Shown here piece after piece: positions 44,720 through 53,088 of a stretch of DNA of 54,180 nucleotides. Under the pieces are notes generated by a model. The model worked only from the letters and a program-made list of their open reading frames with translations. It did no database searches and was not told the origin of the DNA. Both the position numbers and the translations under genes were made by a program. The stretch is from Lachnospiraceae bacterium (GTDB lineage Bacteria; Bacillota; Clostridia; Lachnospirales; Lachnospiraceae): assembly GCA_017394885.1 (NCBI GenBank), contig JAFPWO010000010.1, forward strand, positions 216,010 through 270,189. The letters run 5' to 3'. How positions within the stretch are numbered: the first letter of the stretch is position 1; the number at the start of each line of letters is the position of its first letter.

Positions 44720-45040
44720 TTATTTCGTCTTCATCCGGATCTGGATGTCAACGCCGGCAGGAACTTCGAGAGAGCTCAGGACCGTAACGATCTTCTGATT
44801 GGGATTGATGATATCAATCAGACGCTTGTGCGTTCTCTGCTCGAACTGTTCGCGAGAATCCTTATACTTATAAACAGCACGAAGGATCGTCACCACTTCT
44901 TTCCTGGTGGGAAGCGGAACGGGGCCGCTTACCTGCGCGCCGGCCTTCTTGACCGCTTCCACGATCTGGGCTGCGCTGTTGTCCACGGAATTGTGGTCAT
45001 ACGCCTTCAGGATGATTCTCATGATACGCTGATTTGCCAT
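44720..45040 (-). CDS. rpsJ: 30S ribosomal protein S10
   Basis: S10 (106 residues), first gene of the S10-spc-alpha operon and also NusE in antitermination. [63 protein letters not shown] (read in parts) and the end [11 protein letters not shown] are conserved. AGGAGG at 45052-45057. Confidence 0.97.
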   Translation of the reverse strand: MANQRIMRIILKAYDHNSVDNSAAQIVEAVKKAGAQVSGPVPLPTRKEVVTILRAVYKYKDSREQFEQRTHKRLIDIINPNQKIVTVLSSLEVPAGVDIQIRMKTK

Positions 45041-45261
45041 AAAAATAGTCGCCTCCTATTCGTACTTGTGGAAGTACGACAAGCGGTGACTGTACACGCT
45101 TCCGTGTGTGTCCTAAGACCTTGCACACGTTATCTCTGCTTTTCGCAGATTGTTTTGGTACAGTGACTTGTCGCCAGTTTCCTAACATGACATTCGCTCC
45201 ACGGAAAACCTGCCACGGGCGGGCAGCAACCTCACGCTTCACCGCTATCAATGTCACAGCA
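45041..45261 (-). promoter_or_regulatory. Structured 5' leader of the S10 operon
   Basis: About 220 bases of untranslated leader lie between the predicted transcription start and rpsJ. Visible hairpins: CGTACTT/AAGTACG (45061-45078) ending 3 bases before the Shine-Dalgarno, ACACG/CGTGT with a GAAG loop (45094-45107), TCTGC/GCAGA (45135-45149) and CTGCC/GGCAG (45210-45226). It contains GCGTGAGGTTGC, which I recall from other clostridial rpsJ leaders. Such a leader could serve ribosomal-protein feedback, but no known class was matched. Confidence 0.5.
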
Positions 45262-45267
45262 ATGGGC

Positions 45268-45296
45268 ATTCTAACATAGGAACCTGCAAAAAGCAA
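45268..45296 (-). promoter_or_regulatory. Strong promoter of the S10-spc-alpha operon
   Basis: TTGCTT (45291-45296) and TAGAAT (45268-45273) are 17 bases apart, with an extended TG before the -10. The DNA just upstream (45300-45340) is very AT-rich, as expected for an UP element of a strongly transcribed operon. Confidence 0.8.
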
Positions 45297-45385
45297 GGTT
45301 TATTTTATTCGTATTTTTACATTATTTTCTTATTTTTATTAAGCTTTCCGGCCAGTTCCGCCTCTTTTTCTTCCGCCCGGGCACA

Positions 45386-45412
45386 AGAAAAAGAGGCCCG
45401 TTTCCGGGCCTC
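45386..45412 (-). terminator. Terminator after the first PAP2-family gene
   Basis: GAGGCCCG-GAAA-CGGGCCTC followed by TTTTTC on the minus strand, 61 bases after the stop. Isolates the PAP2 gene from the ribosomal promoter. The 45041-45473 gene-free stretch is fully accounted for by this, the AT-rich segment, the promoter and the leader. Confidence 0.9.
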
Positions 45413-45473
45413 TACCAGATATGGTACCGGGAACAGCGTTTCCGGCGGCTTTTTATTCGGAAGAAGGGGCCGG

Positions 45474-46118
45474 TCAGCCCCATTTTTTCTGGGCAAATTC
45501 ATGCCAGAACAGGAGCGCGGCCGCGATCAGGACGCCGCCCGCGATATCGGTCAGCCAGTGATAGCCCGAGATCAGGCGGCCGATCACTGTCAGGACCAGG
45601 AAAACGGCGCACATGATGACCGCGACCTGCAGCAGGGTCTCGTTCTTCAGATAATAGCGCCACAGCGGGATGGCCGCGCCGAACAGGAAAACCGCGATCA
45701 TACTGTGTGACGACGGATAGGATGCCGCCAGCGCGCCGTTTTCCAGCACCGGCCGGTAATTGATCACAACCTTCTCAAAGAAAACATAGATCAGCAGCAG
45801 AATCACGTAAAAGGCGCCGAGGACATAGAGCCTGCGGTCCACCTTCTGAAACGACTTCCGTTTTATCAGCTGCACCAGCCCCGTGACGGCAAAGAAGACC
45901 GCGGTCAGGATCGCGAGGATCCCGAGGATCTCCGTCAGCAGATAAAAGTAGCGGTGTACGCCGATCAGTTTCGCAAACGCTTTATTGATTTTGGCAAAGC
46001 CGACCTTGCTGTCCAGCGGCCCGATGGCCTTCACGTCCACAAAGCGCACCAGCAGCGTAAAGATACATGCGGCCGCCGTCCACAGCAGCGGAGCTGCCAA
46101 TGATTGTTTCTTTTTCAT
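45474..46118 (-). CDS. PAP2-family membrane phosphatase (paralogue A)
   Basis: The 214-residue membrane protein has about six helices and the three phosphatase motifs: K116-x5-RP (KVVINYRP), PSSH (135-138) and R181-x5-H187-x3-D191 (SGYHWLTD). Family members hydrolyse lipid phosphates such as undecaprenyl pyrophosphate or phosphatidate outside the membrane. It is a close paralogue of the gene at 49361-50011, sharing SKVG, FAKLIGVH and LTEILGI-like segments. The ATG at 46118 has AAAGGAG 5 bases upstream; an upstream in-frame ATG (46184) is less likely. Confidence 0.85.
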   Translation of the reverse strand: MKKKQSLAAPLLWTAAACIFTLLVRFVDVKAIGPLDSKVGFAKINKAFAKLIGVHRYFYLLTEILGILAILTAVFFAVTGLVQLIKRKSFQKVDRRLYVLGAFYVILLLIYVFFEKVVINYRPVLENGALAASYPSSHSMIAVFLFGAAIPLWRYYLKNETLLQVAVIMCAVFLVLTVIGRLISGYHWLTDIAGGVLIAAALLFWHEFAQKKWG

Positions 46119-46234
46119 CGTCTTCTCCTTTGTAAGGGGCTTTTCCTCTGCGTCAGTATTACTATACTCCATCTTTCTTCCCATGTCCAGCGAAAGGGGC
46201 TGCCGGCGCGTTTTTGCGCGTTTTTCGAAAAAAC

Positions 46235-46281
46235 TTTACACAAGCGGAAAAAGTGATATGCTACATAATAGAATAATGTAG
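46235..46281 (+). promoter_or_regulatory. Promoter and dyad for the AI-2E-family gene
   Basis: TTTACA (46235-46240) and TATGCT (46257-46262) are 16 bases apart. The dyad CTACAT-N9-ATGTAG (46261-46281) covers the predicted transcription start, a position suited to a repressor. Confidence 0.5.
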
Positions 46282-46314
46282 AATGATGCTGCAACACGAC
46301 TCTGAGGGCATGTT

Positions 46315-47472
46315 ATGAAACGGTTAAAAGAAAAAATCAATCCCCACTATCTGAAGATCTGCGTGTGCGCCGTTATTTCCTGCGTGATCGCTTTTGCCAT
46401 ATGCCTGATCCTGCTGCATTCCCAGAGCTTTTTTTCCGGCGCCTGGAATCTGATCAAGGCCCTGGCCACGCCCCTTCTGCACGGCGCCATCATCTGCTAT
46501 CTGCTGATGCCGATCACCAACGCGCTGATCCGGCTGCTGAACGGAAAAAGCCGGGAAGTCAAACCGTGGACCCGTCCGGCCGCCGTAGCCCTGACCTTTT
46601 TCATCATTCTGGCCGTACTGGCCGGCCTGATCCTCCTGCTGATCTTCTTTATTTCCCGGGGGATCCGGCTGATCCGGCTGGACGACATCACGCAGTTCAT
46701 CGTCTCGGTCCGGGATGAACTCTCTGATTTTTCCGCCGCGATCCGGGAGATGATCGCGGGCCTGGACCTGCCGATCGCGGATCTGGGGAAGATCCTGACC
46801 AATCTGATCGGGAGCGCCAGCGGAAGCATCTCGGATTTCCTTGCGGATATCCCCCGGGTCGCTGCCGTGATCCTGTTCGCCATCATCTTCTCTGTCTACT
46901 TCCTTCTGGACGGGAAACGGATCGGCGGTTATCTGAAGCGGGCGATCTCTATTCTTTTTAAGGAAGAAACCGTGAACAAGACCCGGCAGCTGCTGAAGGA
47001 CGCGGATGAAGTTTTTTCGGGATATCTCCGCGGAAAGATCCTCGATGCGCTGATCCTCGGCGTGATCCTCACCATCGCCTATCTGATCGCCGGGGTGCCC
47101 TATGCGCTGGTAACCGGGATCTTCACCGGGATCGTATTTCTGATCCCTTCCCTGGGCTCCATCCTAAGCTACCTGATCCTGCTGCTCGCCTATCTGGTCC
47201 AGGGGGATTTCTCCGGCGTCTGGCTCGGGCTGATCCTGCTGACGGTCATTCAGACGATCGATACTTATGTGTTCTATCCGAAGCTGCTCAACCGCAGCAT
47301 CACGATCCATCCGCTCCTGGTCATCGTGGCCCTGATCGCGGGCGGCGCCGTCGGGGGCCTGCTGGGGATCCTGATCGCGGTTCCGGTCATTGCTTTCCTG
47401 AAGCTGCAGTTTGACCGCTATCTTGCGCGCAGGGAGCAGGCGAAAAAGCCGCAGGAAGCCAAAGAAGCGTGA
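46315..47472 (+). CDS. AI-2E family transporter-like membrane protein
   Basis: The 385-residue protein has helices near 13-33, 40-62 and 83-109, a central soluble region, and a C-terminal block of 4-5 helices (about 180-365) with the family signatures DADEVFSGYLRGKILDALI, FLIPSLGSILSYL and IQTIDTYVFYPKLL. Family members are broadly annotated as AI-2 exporters or permeases; some work as Na+/H+ antiporters, so the substrate is open. It is followed 44 bases later by pepF. Confidence 0.88.
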   Translation: MKRLKEKINPHYLKICVCAVISCVIAFAICLILLHSQSFFSGAWNLIKALATPLLHGAIICYLLMPITNALIRLLNGKSREVKPWTRPAAVALTFFIILAVLAGLILLLIFFISRGIRLIRLDDITQFIVSVRDELSDFSAAIREMIAGLDLPIADLGKILTNLIGSASGSISDFLADIPRVAAVILFAIIFSVYFLLDGKRIGGYLKRAISILFKEETVNKTRQLLKDADEVFSGYLRGKILDALILGVILTIAYLIAGVPYALVTGIFTGIVFLIPSLGSILSYLILLLAYLVQGDFSGVWLGLILLTVIQTIDTYVFYPKLLNRSITIHPLLVIVALIAGGAVGGLLGILIAVPVIAFLKLQFDRYLARREQAKKPQEAKEA

Positions 47473-47516
47473 AACCATAAACAACAATACAAAAGACCAT
47501 TGTAAAGGAGAATAAA

Positions 47517-49322
47517 ATGGAACCTGTTATGAGAAAAGACGTGCCCGTGGAAGAAACCTGGGATCTGTCTCTGATCTACCCGACCGAGGAAGCCTTTGAG
47601 GAAGCGGCCGCGCAGATGAAAGCCCTGGCGGATGAGATCTGCGAAAAATATCAAGGAAAGCTCACGGACGCGGACGCCATCGTCAGCTGTCTGGACGACT
47701 ATGAAGAGCTTCAGAAGCTGGCAGGGCTGGTCGGGAGCTATTCCGGGCTGGCCGTCGAGGTCGATTATTACGACAGCGCCGCGATGGAGCGCGACCGCCG
47801 GATCCGTTCGATGAATACGGATATCTTCAGCCGCCTGACCTTCATCCGCTCGGAGATCCTGCAGCAGCCGGAAACGGTCATCGAAGAAGCGATCGAAAAG
47901 ACCGTGAAGGCCAAGGGATATCTCCGCGACATTCTGCGGGATAAGCCGCACCGCTTCTCTCCGGAGACCGAGCGCGTGCTTGCCGCCTTCTCCCAGAGCT
48001 TCGAGACGCCGTATGAGATCTACAATATCGCCAAGCTGGCCGATATGAAATTCCCGTCTTTTACCGTGAACGGAAAAGAATATCCCCTCGGCTACTCATT
48101 ATTTGAGGACGATTATGAATACGAACGGGACACCGAGGTGCGCCGCACTGCCTTCCGTGCCTTCTCCGAAAAGATCCGGCAGTATGAAAACCTGACCGCC
48201 GCCGCTTACAATGCCTGCGTGACGCAGGAAAAAGTGGAATCCCGGCTGCGCGGCTTCGACTCTGTTTTCGACTACCTTCTCTTTGATCAGAAGGTCACGC
48301 GGGAGATGTACGACCGGCAGATCGATCTGATCACCGAAAAGCTCGCGCCGCATATGCGCCGCTACGCGGAGCTGATCCGCAAGATCTACGGGCTGGATAA
48401 GATGACCTTCGCGGACTTAAAGCTGCCGCTGGATCCGGACTATGACCCGAAGGTGACGATCGAAGAATCGCACAAACTGGTCCGCGATGGGCTCTCGATC
48501 CTCGGCGAAGATTATGTTTCCATGATCGACGAGGCCTACCGCGACCGCTGGATCGACTTTGCCAAGAATCAGGGCAAGTGCACGGGGGGCTTCTGCTCTT
48601 CGCCGTACGGCCGCGGCTCCTTTATCCTGCTCTCCTGGAACAACCGCATGTCCGACGTCTCCACGATTGCGCATGAACTGGGCCACGCCGGCCACTTCCG
48701 CCTGGCGAACTCGCACCAGTCGCTCTTCGACACCGACGTTTCCGGCTATTTTATCGAAGCGCCGTCCACGATGAACGAGATCCTGCTCACGCATCATCTG
48801 CTGAAAACGAATGACGATCCGCGCTTCAAACGCTGGGTGCTGGCTTCGATGATCGGCAACACCTACTACCACAATTTCGTGACGCACCTGCGTGAAGCCT
48901 GGTATCAGAGAGAGGTCTACAAGATCATCGACGAGGGCGGCTCCGTAGACGCCGAAACGCTTTCCGATATCTTCCGGAAGAATCTGGAGCTCTTCTGGGG
49001 CGACGCGGTCGAACTCACCGAAGGGGCAGAGCTCACCTGGATGCGCCAGCCGCACTATTACATGGGCCTGTATTCCTACACCTACAGTGCGGGCCTGACC
49101 GTTGCGACGCAGGCGGCGCTGCGCATCGAGCGCGAAGGCGAAAAGGCCGTCGAAGACTGGAAGAAAGTGCTGAAAGCCGGATCGACGCTGGATCCTGCGG
49201 GACTGGCAAAGCTCGCCGGCATCGATATCTCGACCGATCAGCCGCTGCTGGATACGATCGATTATATCGGTTCGATCGTTGATGAGATCGAACGCCTGAC
49301 CGAAGAGATCGCAGCTCAATAA
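47517..49322 (+). CDS. pepF: Oligoendopeptidase F
   Basis: The 601-residue M3B-family metallopeptidase degrades short peptides in the cytoplasm. The zinc site is His386-Glu387-x2-His390 (IAHELGHAGH), with the third ligand in the downstream FIEAPSTMNE segment. The N-terminal helical domain starts VEETWDLSLIYPTEEAFEE, as in the family, and the C-terminus has PHYYMGLYSYTYSAGL. AAAGGAG precedes the ATG. Length is normal for PepF. Confidence 0.95.
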   Translation: MEPVMRKDVPVEETWDLSLIYPTEEAFEEAAAQMKALADEICEKYQGKLTDADAIVSCLDDYEELQKLAGLVGSYSGLAVEVDYYDSAAMERDRRIRSMNTDIFSRLTFIRSEILQQPETVIEEAIEKTVKAKGYLRDILRDKPHRFSPETERVLAAFSQSFETPYEIYNIAKLADMKFPSFTVNGKEYPLGYSLFEDDYEYERDTEVRRTAFRAFSEKIRQYENLTAAAYNACVTQEKVESRLRGFDSVFDYLLFDQKVTREMYDRQIDLITEKLAPHMRRYAELIRKIYGLDKMTFADLKLPLDPDYDPKVTIEESHKLVRDGLSILGEDYVSMIDEAYRDRWIDFAKNQGKCTGGFCSSPYGRGSFILLSWNNRMSDVSTIAHELGHAGHFRLANSHQSLFDTDVSGYFIEAPSTMNEILLTHHLLKTNDDPRFKRWVLASMIGNTYYHNFVTHLREAWYQREVYKIIDEGGSVDAETLSDIFRKNLELFWGDAVELTEGAELTWMRQPHYYMGLYSYTYSAGLTVATQAALRIEREGEKAVEDWKKVLKAGSTLDPAGLAKLAGIDISTDQPLLDTIDYIGSIVDEIERLTEEIAAQ

Positions 49323-49326
49323 AAAA

Positions 49327-49358
49327 CGCAGGGGCGGATGCTCTCATCCGCCCCTGCG
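49327..49358. terminator. Long GGGCGGATG hairpin between pepF and the second PAP2 gene
   Basis: A perfect 14-base stem, CGCAGGGGCGGATG with its complement, around CTCT. On the minus strand it is followed by TTTTTT, so it terminates the PAP2 transcript; on the plus strand the T-tract is missing. Its stem contains the AGGGGCGGATGC core of the repeats at 50021, 53954, 53981 and 54009. Confidence 0.85.
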
Positions 49359-49360
49359 AT

Positions 49361-50011
49361 TCAGGTGAAGCGGTTTCTGGCGTATTCCAGCCAGGACAGC
49401 AGCGCCGCCGCGATCAGCACACCGCCGAGGATATCCGTCAGCCAGTGATAACCTGAGAGGATCCGGCCGAGCACGGTCACGATAAGGCAGGCCGCGGAAC
49501 CGATTACCGCCGCCGACAGCAGGGCTTTATTCCGGATGTAGTAGCGGTACAGCGGGATCGCCGCGCCGAAAAGGCAGATCGCGGCCAGCGTGTGCGAGGA
49601 AGGATAGGATGCCGCGAGCTTTCCGTCCTCCAGCACCGGCCGGTAATTGATCACGACCACCTCAAAGAAAAGATAGACCAGAATCAGGACTACGTAAAAG
49701 CCGCCCTGCACCCAGATCTTCGCATCCACCTTGCGGAGATCTTTTCTTTTGATCAGCTGCATCAGGCCGACCGCCGCGAAGAAGACCGCGGTCAGGACGG
49801 CGATGATGCCCAGCACTTCCGTCAGTACGTAAAAACTCTTGTGAACACCGATCAGTTTGGCGAACGTGCCGTTTAAAGCTGCAAGTCCGACTTTGCTCTC
49901 CTGCGGGCCGATCAGCTGCACGTTCACGAAGCGGACGAGCAGGGTAAAAAGCACGGCGGCAGCGCTGAGGATCAGCGGGTTCTGCATGTTGATCTGTTTT
50001 TTCATAGACAT
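49361..50011 (-). CDS. PAP2-family membrane phosphatase (paralogue B)
   Basis: The 216-residue protein is a paralogue of the one encoded at 45474-46118, similar over its whole length (for example SKVGLAALNGTFAKLIGVH, VVINYRPVLE, YPSSHTL and SGYHWLTDILGG). All three PAP2 motifs are intact, so both copies should be active. It likely acts on lipid phosphates at the membrane. Start codon 1 or 3 (MSM) is uncertain; the ribosome-binding site is weak (AAAAGAG). Confidence 0.85.
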   Translation of the reverse strand: MSMKKQINMQNPLILSAAAVLFTLLVRFVNVQLIGPQESKVGLAALNGTFAKLIGVHKSFYVLTEVLGIIAVLTAVFFAAVGLMQLIKRKDLRKVDAKIWVQGGFYVVLILVYLFFEVVVINYRPVLEDGKLAASYPSSHTLAAICLFGAAIPLYRYYIRNKALLSAAVIGSAACLIVTVLGRILSGYHWLTDILGGVLIAAALLSWLEYARNRFT

Positions 50012-50020
50012 CTCTTTTCA

Positions 50021-50047
50021 CGGGCGGATGTGGGCATCCTCCCCTAC
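50021..50047 (-). repeat. GTAGGGG(C/A)GGATGCCC repeat copy between the second PAP2 gene and lysR
   Basis: On the minus strand the element reads GTAGGGGAGGATGCCC then ACATCCGCCCG, one base different from the copy at 54009-54034. It can fold as GGCGGATG-TGGG-CATCCTCC-like hairpin. It occupies nearly the entire gap after the LysR gene. Confidence 0.75.
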
Positions 50048-50052
50048 GGTTA

Positions 50053-51000
50053 TCAGGCTTTGTCAGCGCCGTCAAGCAGCTTGCGCAGATAGAAGCTGCG
50101 GACTTCTTCCATCGCGTCCTGCGCGAACGCGGAGAGAAAAGCATTTTTCTTGCGGATGATACACAGCGGCACCATGAGTTCGGGCGAACCGGTATCGAAG
50201 ACCAACAGCCCCCGCTTCAACGCTTCGTCCAGCCCGCTTTCCACCAGGAAGCCGAAGCCGAGGCCCTTCGCGGCAAGATCCAGCAGCGTTGCGTTGTTGG
50301 TCGTACGCAGGCTCATCGGGAAGACCAGGCGGGACAGCTCCAGGTACGCGTCCAACTGGCTGCCCACGATCAGGTTCTTCCCGAGTGAGATCAGGCGCTC
50401 CTCCTTCAGCAGGCTGAGGTCTGGCGGGAGCCCGGTGCGTTTTCTCTCCAGCATGGCCGGCGCGGCTTGCAGCTCCGGCGACATCACGAGCAGGATCCGC
50501 TCGTATCCGATCACCTCCCGCACGAGCCCCTCCGGCACTTCGGTCGGCAGCGTATTCATCACGGCAAAGTCCACGCTCTCGTTCATGGCCAATGCGTAAA
50601 GCTCGCTCACCGGGAACTCATGCAGCTGCACGTGCCCCTTCGGATACCGTTCCAGAAGCGGCGGCAGGACTTCGGGCAAAAGGAGCGAGCCGCGCCAGGT
50701 CCCGCAGCCGATGCTCAAGGTCTGCTCCCGGCTGCCGCGGAGGGCTTCCATTTCCGCCCGCATCTGCTGATACAGATAGCTGTTGCTTTCCAGATAGTCC
50801 CGGTAGATGCGCCCGGCCTCCGTGAGCCGCAGAGGCGAACTCTTCCGGTCCAGCAGCTGCACGCCCAGATCTTCCTCCAGGCGGATGATATGCTGGCTTA
50901 AGTACGACTGCGAAAGATACAGCCGCTCCGCCGCGCGGGATATGCTCCGCTCCGCGGCTACCGTCAGAAAATATTCCGGATTCTTATTCGTTTTTATCAC
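50053..51000 (-). CDS. LysR-family transcriptional regulator
   Basis: The 315-residue regulator has an N-terminal winged helix-turn-helix (about 8-65; AAERSISRAAERLYLSQSYLS, IRLEEDLGVQLLDR) and a periplasmic-binding-like effector domain from about residue 92. It is transcribed away from the hydroxyacid dehydrogenase operon, the standard layout for a LysR regulator and its target. GTG start; its promoter TTGATT-17-TATAAT is at 51024-51052. The effector is probably an intermediate of the divergent pathway. Confidence 0.92.
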   Translation of the reverse strand: MIKTNKNPEYFLTVAAERSISRAAERLYLSQSYLSQHIIRLEEDLGVQLLDRKSSPLRLTEAGRIYRDYLESNSYLYQQMRAEMEALRGSREQTLSIGCGTWRGSLLLPEVLPPLLERYPKGHVQLHEFPVSELYALAMNESVDFAVMNTLPTEVPEGLVREVIGYERILLVMSPELQAAPAMLERKRTGLPPDLSLLKEERLISLGKNLIVGSQLDAYLELSRLVFPMSLRTTNNATLLDLAAKGLGFGFLVESGLDEALKRGLLVFDTGSPELMVPLCIIRKKNAFLSAFAQDAMEEVRSFYLRKLLDGADKA

Positions 51001-51023
51001 TGGCTTTTCCGTCCTTTTCCCGC

Positions 51024-51052
51024 ATTATAGCCGAAATCCGTGCAGCAATCAA
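51024..51052 (-). promoter_or_regulatory. Promoter of the lysR gene
   Basis: TTGATT (51047-51052) and TATAAT (51024-51029) with a 17-base spacer on the minus strand. The LysR box at 51059-51080 lies just upstream of this -35, allowing autoregulation. Confidence 0.75.
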
Positions 51053-51058
51053 GGCTTT

Positions 51059-51080
51059 GGTATTGCAAAAATGCAATACC
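51059..51080. promoter_or_regulatory. LysR-type box GGTATTGCA-AAAA-TGCAATACC
   Basis: A perfect 9-base dyad around AAAA, with a T-N11-A core typical of LysR recognition sites. Its centre is about 65 bases before the predicted start of the divergent operon, the classic LysR activator position. Confidence 0.75.
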
Positions 51081-51099
51081 TTTAGTGGCATTTTCGACG

Positions 51100-51128
51100 T
51101 AGACAAAGCGGAAGCCTTCCTGTACACT
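51100..51128 (+). promoter_or_regulatory. Promoter of the hydroxyacid dehydrogenase operon
   Basis: TAGACA (51100-51105) and TACACT (51123-51128) with a 17-base spacer, giving a start near 51135. The weaker hexamers and the LysR box upstream suggest activator dependence. Confidence 0.6.
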
Positions 51129-51181
51129 AAGCACAGTGAAAGAGTGTCCGCCGCTTTGGGCGGAAGCGATAAGGAGAACAT

Positions 51182-52117
51182 ATGGCGAAAGTACTGGTTA
51201 CCGAAGAAATCAACCCGGCCGGCATCGACATGCTGCTGGCAGCCAGTCATGAGGTGGTGAAAGGCAAGAACGATCCTGCCATCGTCACCCGTGAGATCAC
51301 CGATGCCGACGCGGTGCTGACCCGGATCTATGAGCTGCCCGTTTCCCTGCTGGAAACCGCAAAGAACCTGAAACTGATCAGCAAACACGGGGTAGGCTAT
51401 GACAATATCCCGCTGGACTACTGCAAGGAACACGGCATCGCCGTGACTATCACTCCGGGAGCCAACAGTCTGTCTGTGGCTGAGCATGCTTTTACGCTGA
51501 TGATGGCCCTTTCCAAGCACACGGTCCCCACCTATTCGGAGTACCGCCGCATCGGTTTCGCGGCCAAAAACTATCCCGAGGGCATGGAAGTGACCGGCAA
51601 AACGCTCGGCATCATAGGGATCGGCAATATCGGAAGCCGCGTGGCGCACATGGCCGTTGGCGGCTTTGATATGAAGGTCCTGGCCTACGATCCTTACGTC
51701 TATGACATGCCGGCCGGTGTGACGAAAGTCGAGACGCTGGACGAACTGCTCGCCCAATCCGACTGCATTACGCTCCACTGCCTGCTGACCGACGAGACCC
51801 GCAAGATGATCGGAAAAGACGCTTTCGCGAAGATGAAGGACGGCGTGATCTTCATCAACTGTGCGCGCGGTCCCATCGTGGACGAAGCGGCCCTCATCGA
51901 AGCACTGAAGAGCGGCAAGGTCGGCGCGGCCGGCCTGGACGTGACCGATCCCGAGCCTGTCTCTCCGGACAACCCCCTGTGGGCGATGCCGAACGTGATC
52001 CTGACTCCGCATTTCGCGCCGACCACCAAAGAAGCCGCGCTGAACGTTTCCGCGATCGCCGCTGCCAATGTCAACGGATTTTTCGGCGGCGGAGAAGTCG
52101 TCGGAAGACTGATCTGA
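51182..52117 (+). CDS. D-isomer-specific 2-hydroxyacid dehydrogenase
   Basis: The 311-residue enzyme is related to phosphoglycerate and hydroxypyruvate dehydrogenases. The NAD site is GIGNIGS (146-152) and the catalytic triad is Arg229 (NCARG), Glu258 (DPEPV) and His277 (TPHFAPTT). There is no C-terminal ACT domain, and at 311 residues it is a minimal form, so it is unlikely to be the serine-biosynthesis enzyme. It is first in a LysR-controlled operon with a fumarylacetoacetase-family gene and an unknown gene, which suggests a catabolic 2-hydroxy/2-oxo acid substrate. Confidence 0.9.
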   Translation: MAKVLVTEEINPAGIDMLLAASHEVVKGKNDPAIVTREITDADAVLTRIYELPVSLLETAKNLKLISKHGVGYDNIPLDYCKEHGIAVTITPGANSLSVAEHAFTLMMALSKHTVPTYSEYRRIGFAAKNYPEGMEVTGKTLGIIGIGNIGSRVAHMAVGGFDMKVLAYDPYVYDMPAGVTKVETLDELLAQSDCITLHCLLTDETRKMIGKDAFAKMKDGVIFINCARGPIVDEAALIEALKSGKVGAAGLDVTDPEPVSPDNPLWAMPNVILTPHFAPTTKEAALNVSAIAAANVNGFFGGGEVVGRLI

Positions 52118-52141
52118 AGAACTTAATTAAAGGAGAATACC

Positions 52142-53062
52142 ATGAGAATCGCAACGATCAAGCTGAATGGAAAAGAAGTGTCCGGCATTGAGACGGGGAA
52201 GGGCCTGTGCCTGCTCTCCGCCGTGAACGAAGCTACCGGAAGCAGCTGGAAAGAGACTGCCTGGGATCTGATCCAGGCCGGACAGGTGAAGCCCCTGACC
52301 GCCTGGTACAATGCCGGCGGCAAGGAAACCGTGGAAGCGCTGGAGTGCCTCCCGGCAGAAGGACTGAACTATGCGCCGCTCTACCGTTGCCCCCACCGCA
52401 TCTTCGGCATCGGTTTAAACTATGTGGATCACGCCGGTGATATCGGCGATGCCGCCCCGCAGGGCTTCCCCGGCAGCTTCTTCAAGCAGGCCGACACCCT
52501 GATCGGGCCGAATGATGCGATCACCCTGCCGCGCCTTAAAGAAGCGCAGCGCACGACCGCCGAGGCCGAGCTCGGCATCGTGCTGGATAAAGACTGCCGC
52601 GATGTAGCCGAAGAAAACTGGCTGGATGCCGTTGCCGGCTATGTGACCATTCTGGACATGACCGAGGAATCCATCCTGAAGGGCAACGATTACGTAAAAG
52701 GCAATCCGCGCTATCTGACGATCGTGAAAAACTTCCCGACCTTCTTCTCGCTGGGCAGTGAGCTCGTGACCCCGGATGAGGTCCCGGACGTCCTGAAACT
52801 GGAAGTCCAGAGCGTCCGCAACGGCGAAGTCTATGCCAAAAACGTGGTCGCGAATATGACCCACCGCCCGCCGCGCCTCATCTCTCTGCACAGCTCCATC
52901 CAGGGCTGGCTCGCCGGCGACGTGCTCTCCACCGGCACCCCCCGCGCCTTTGAGATCAAGGAAGGCGACATAGCGGAATGCCGCATCTACGGACCGGACG
53001 GCTTCGAGATGCGTCCGCTCGTGAACCCGGTCGTGGACCTCAAACTCCATCCGGAACTGTAA
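52142..53062 (+). CDS. Fumarylacetoacetate hydrolase family protein
   Basis: The 306-residue protein has the family's N-terminal lid region and catalytic core: GIGLNYVDHAGD, then TAEAELGIVLDKDCRDV and VAGYVTILDMTEES with the acidic metal ligands, and late GDVLSTGTPRAF. Family members hydrolyse or decarboxylate 3-acylpyruvates or hydrate 2-oxoalkenoates, using Mg or Mn. The usual GTPxGVG end is GTPRAFEI here, which suggests an atypical substrate. It is 24 bases after the dehydrogenase and 26 bases before the unknown gene; both gaps carry AAAGGAG sites. Confidence 0.88.
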   Translation: MRIATIKLNGKEVSGIETGKGLCLLSAVNEATGSSWKETAWDLIQAGQVKPLTAWYNAGGKETVEALECLPAEGLNYAPLYRCPHRIFGIGLNYVDHAGDIGDAAPQGFPGSFFKQADTLIGPNDAITLPRLKEAQRTTAEAELGIVLDKDCRDVAEENWLDAVAGYVTILDMTEESILKGNDYVKGNPRYLTIVKNFPTFFSLGSELVTPDEVPDVLKLEVQSVRNGEVYAKNVVANMTHRPPRLISLHSSIQGWLAGDVLSTGTPRAFEIKEGDIAECRIYGPDGFEMRPLVNPVVDLKLHPEL

Positions 53063-53088
53063 GAATCACAGATTAAAGGAGACTGAAC

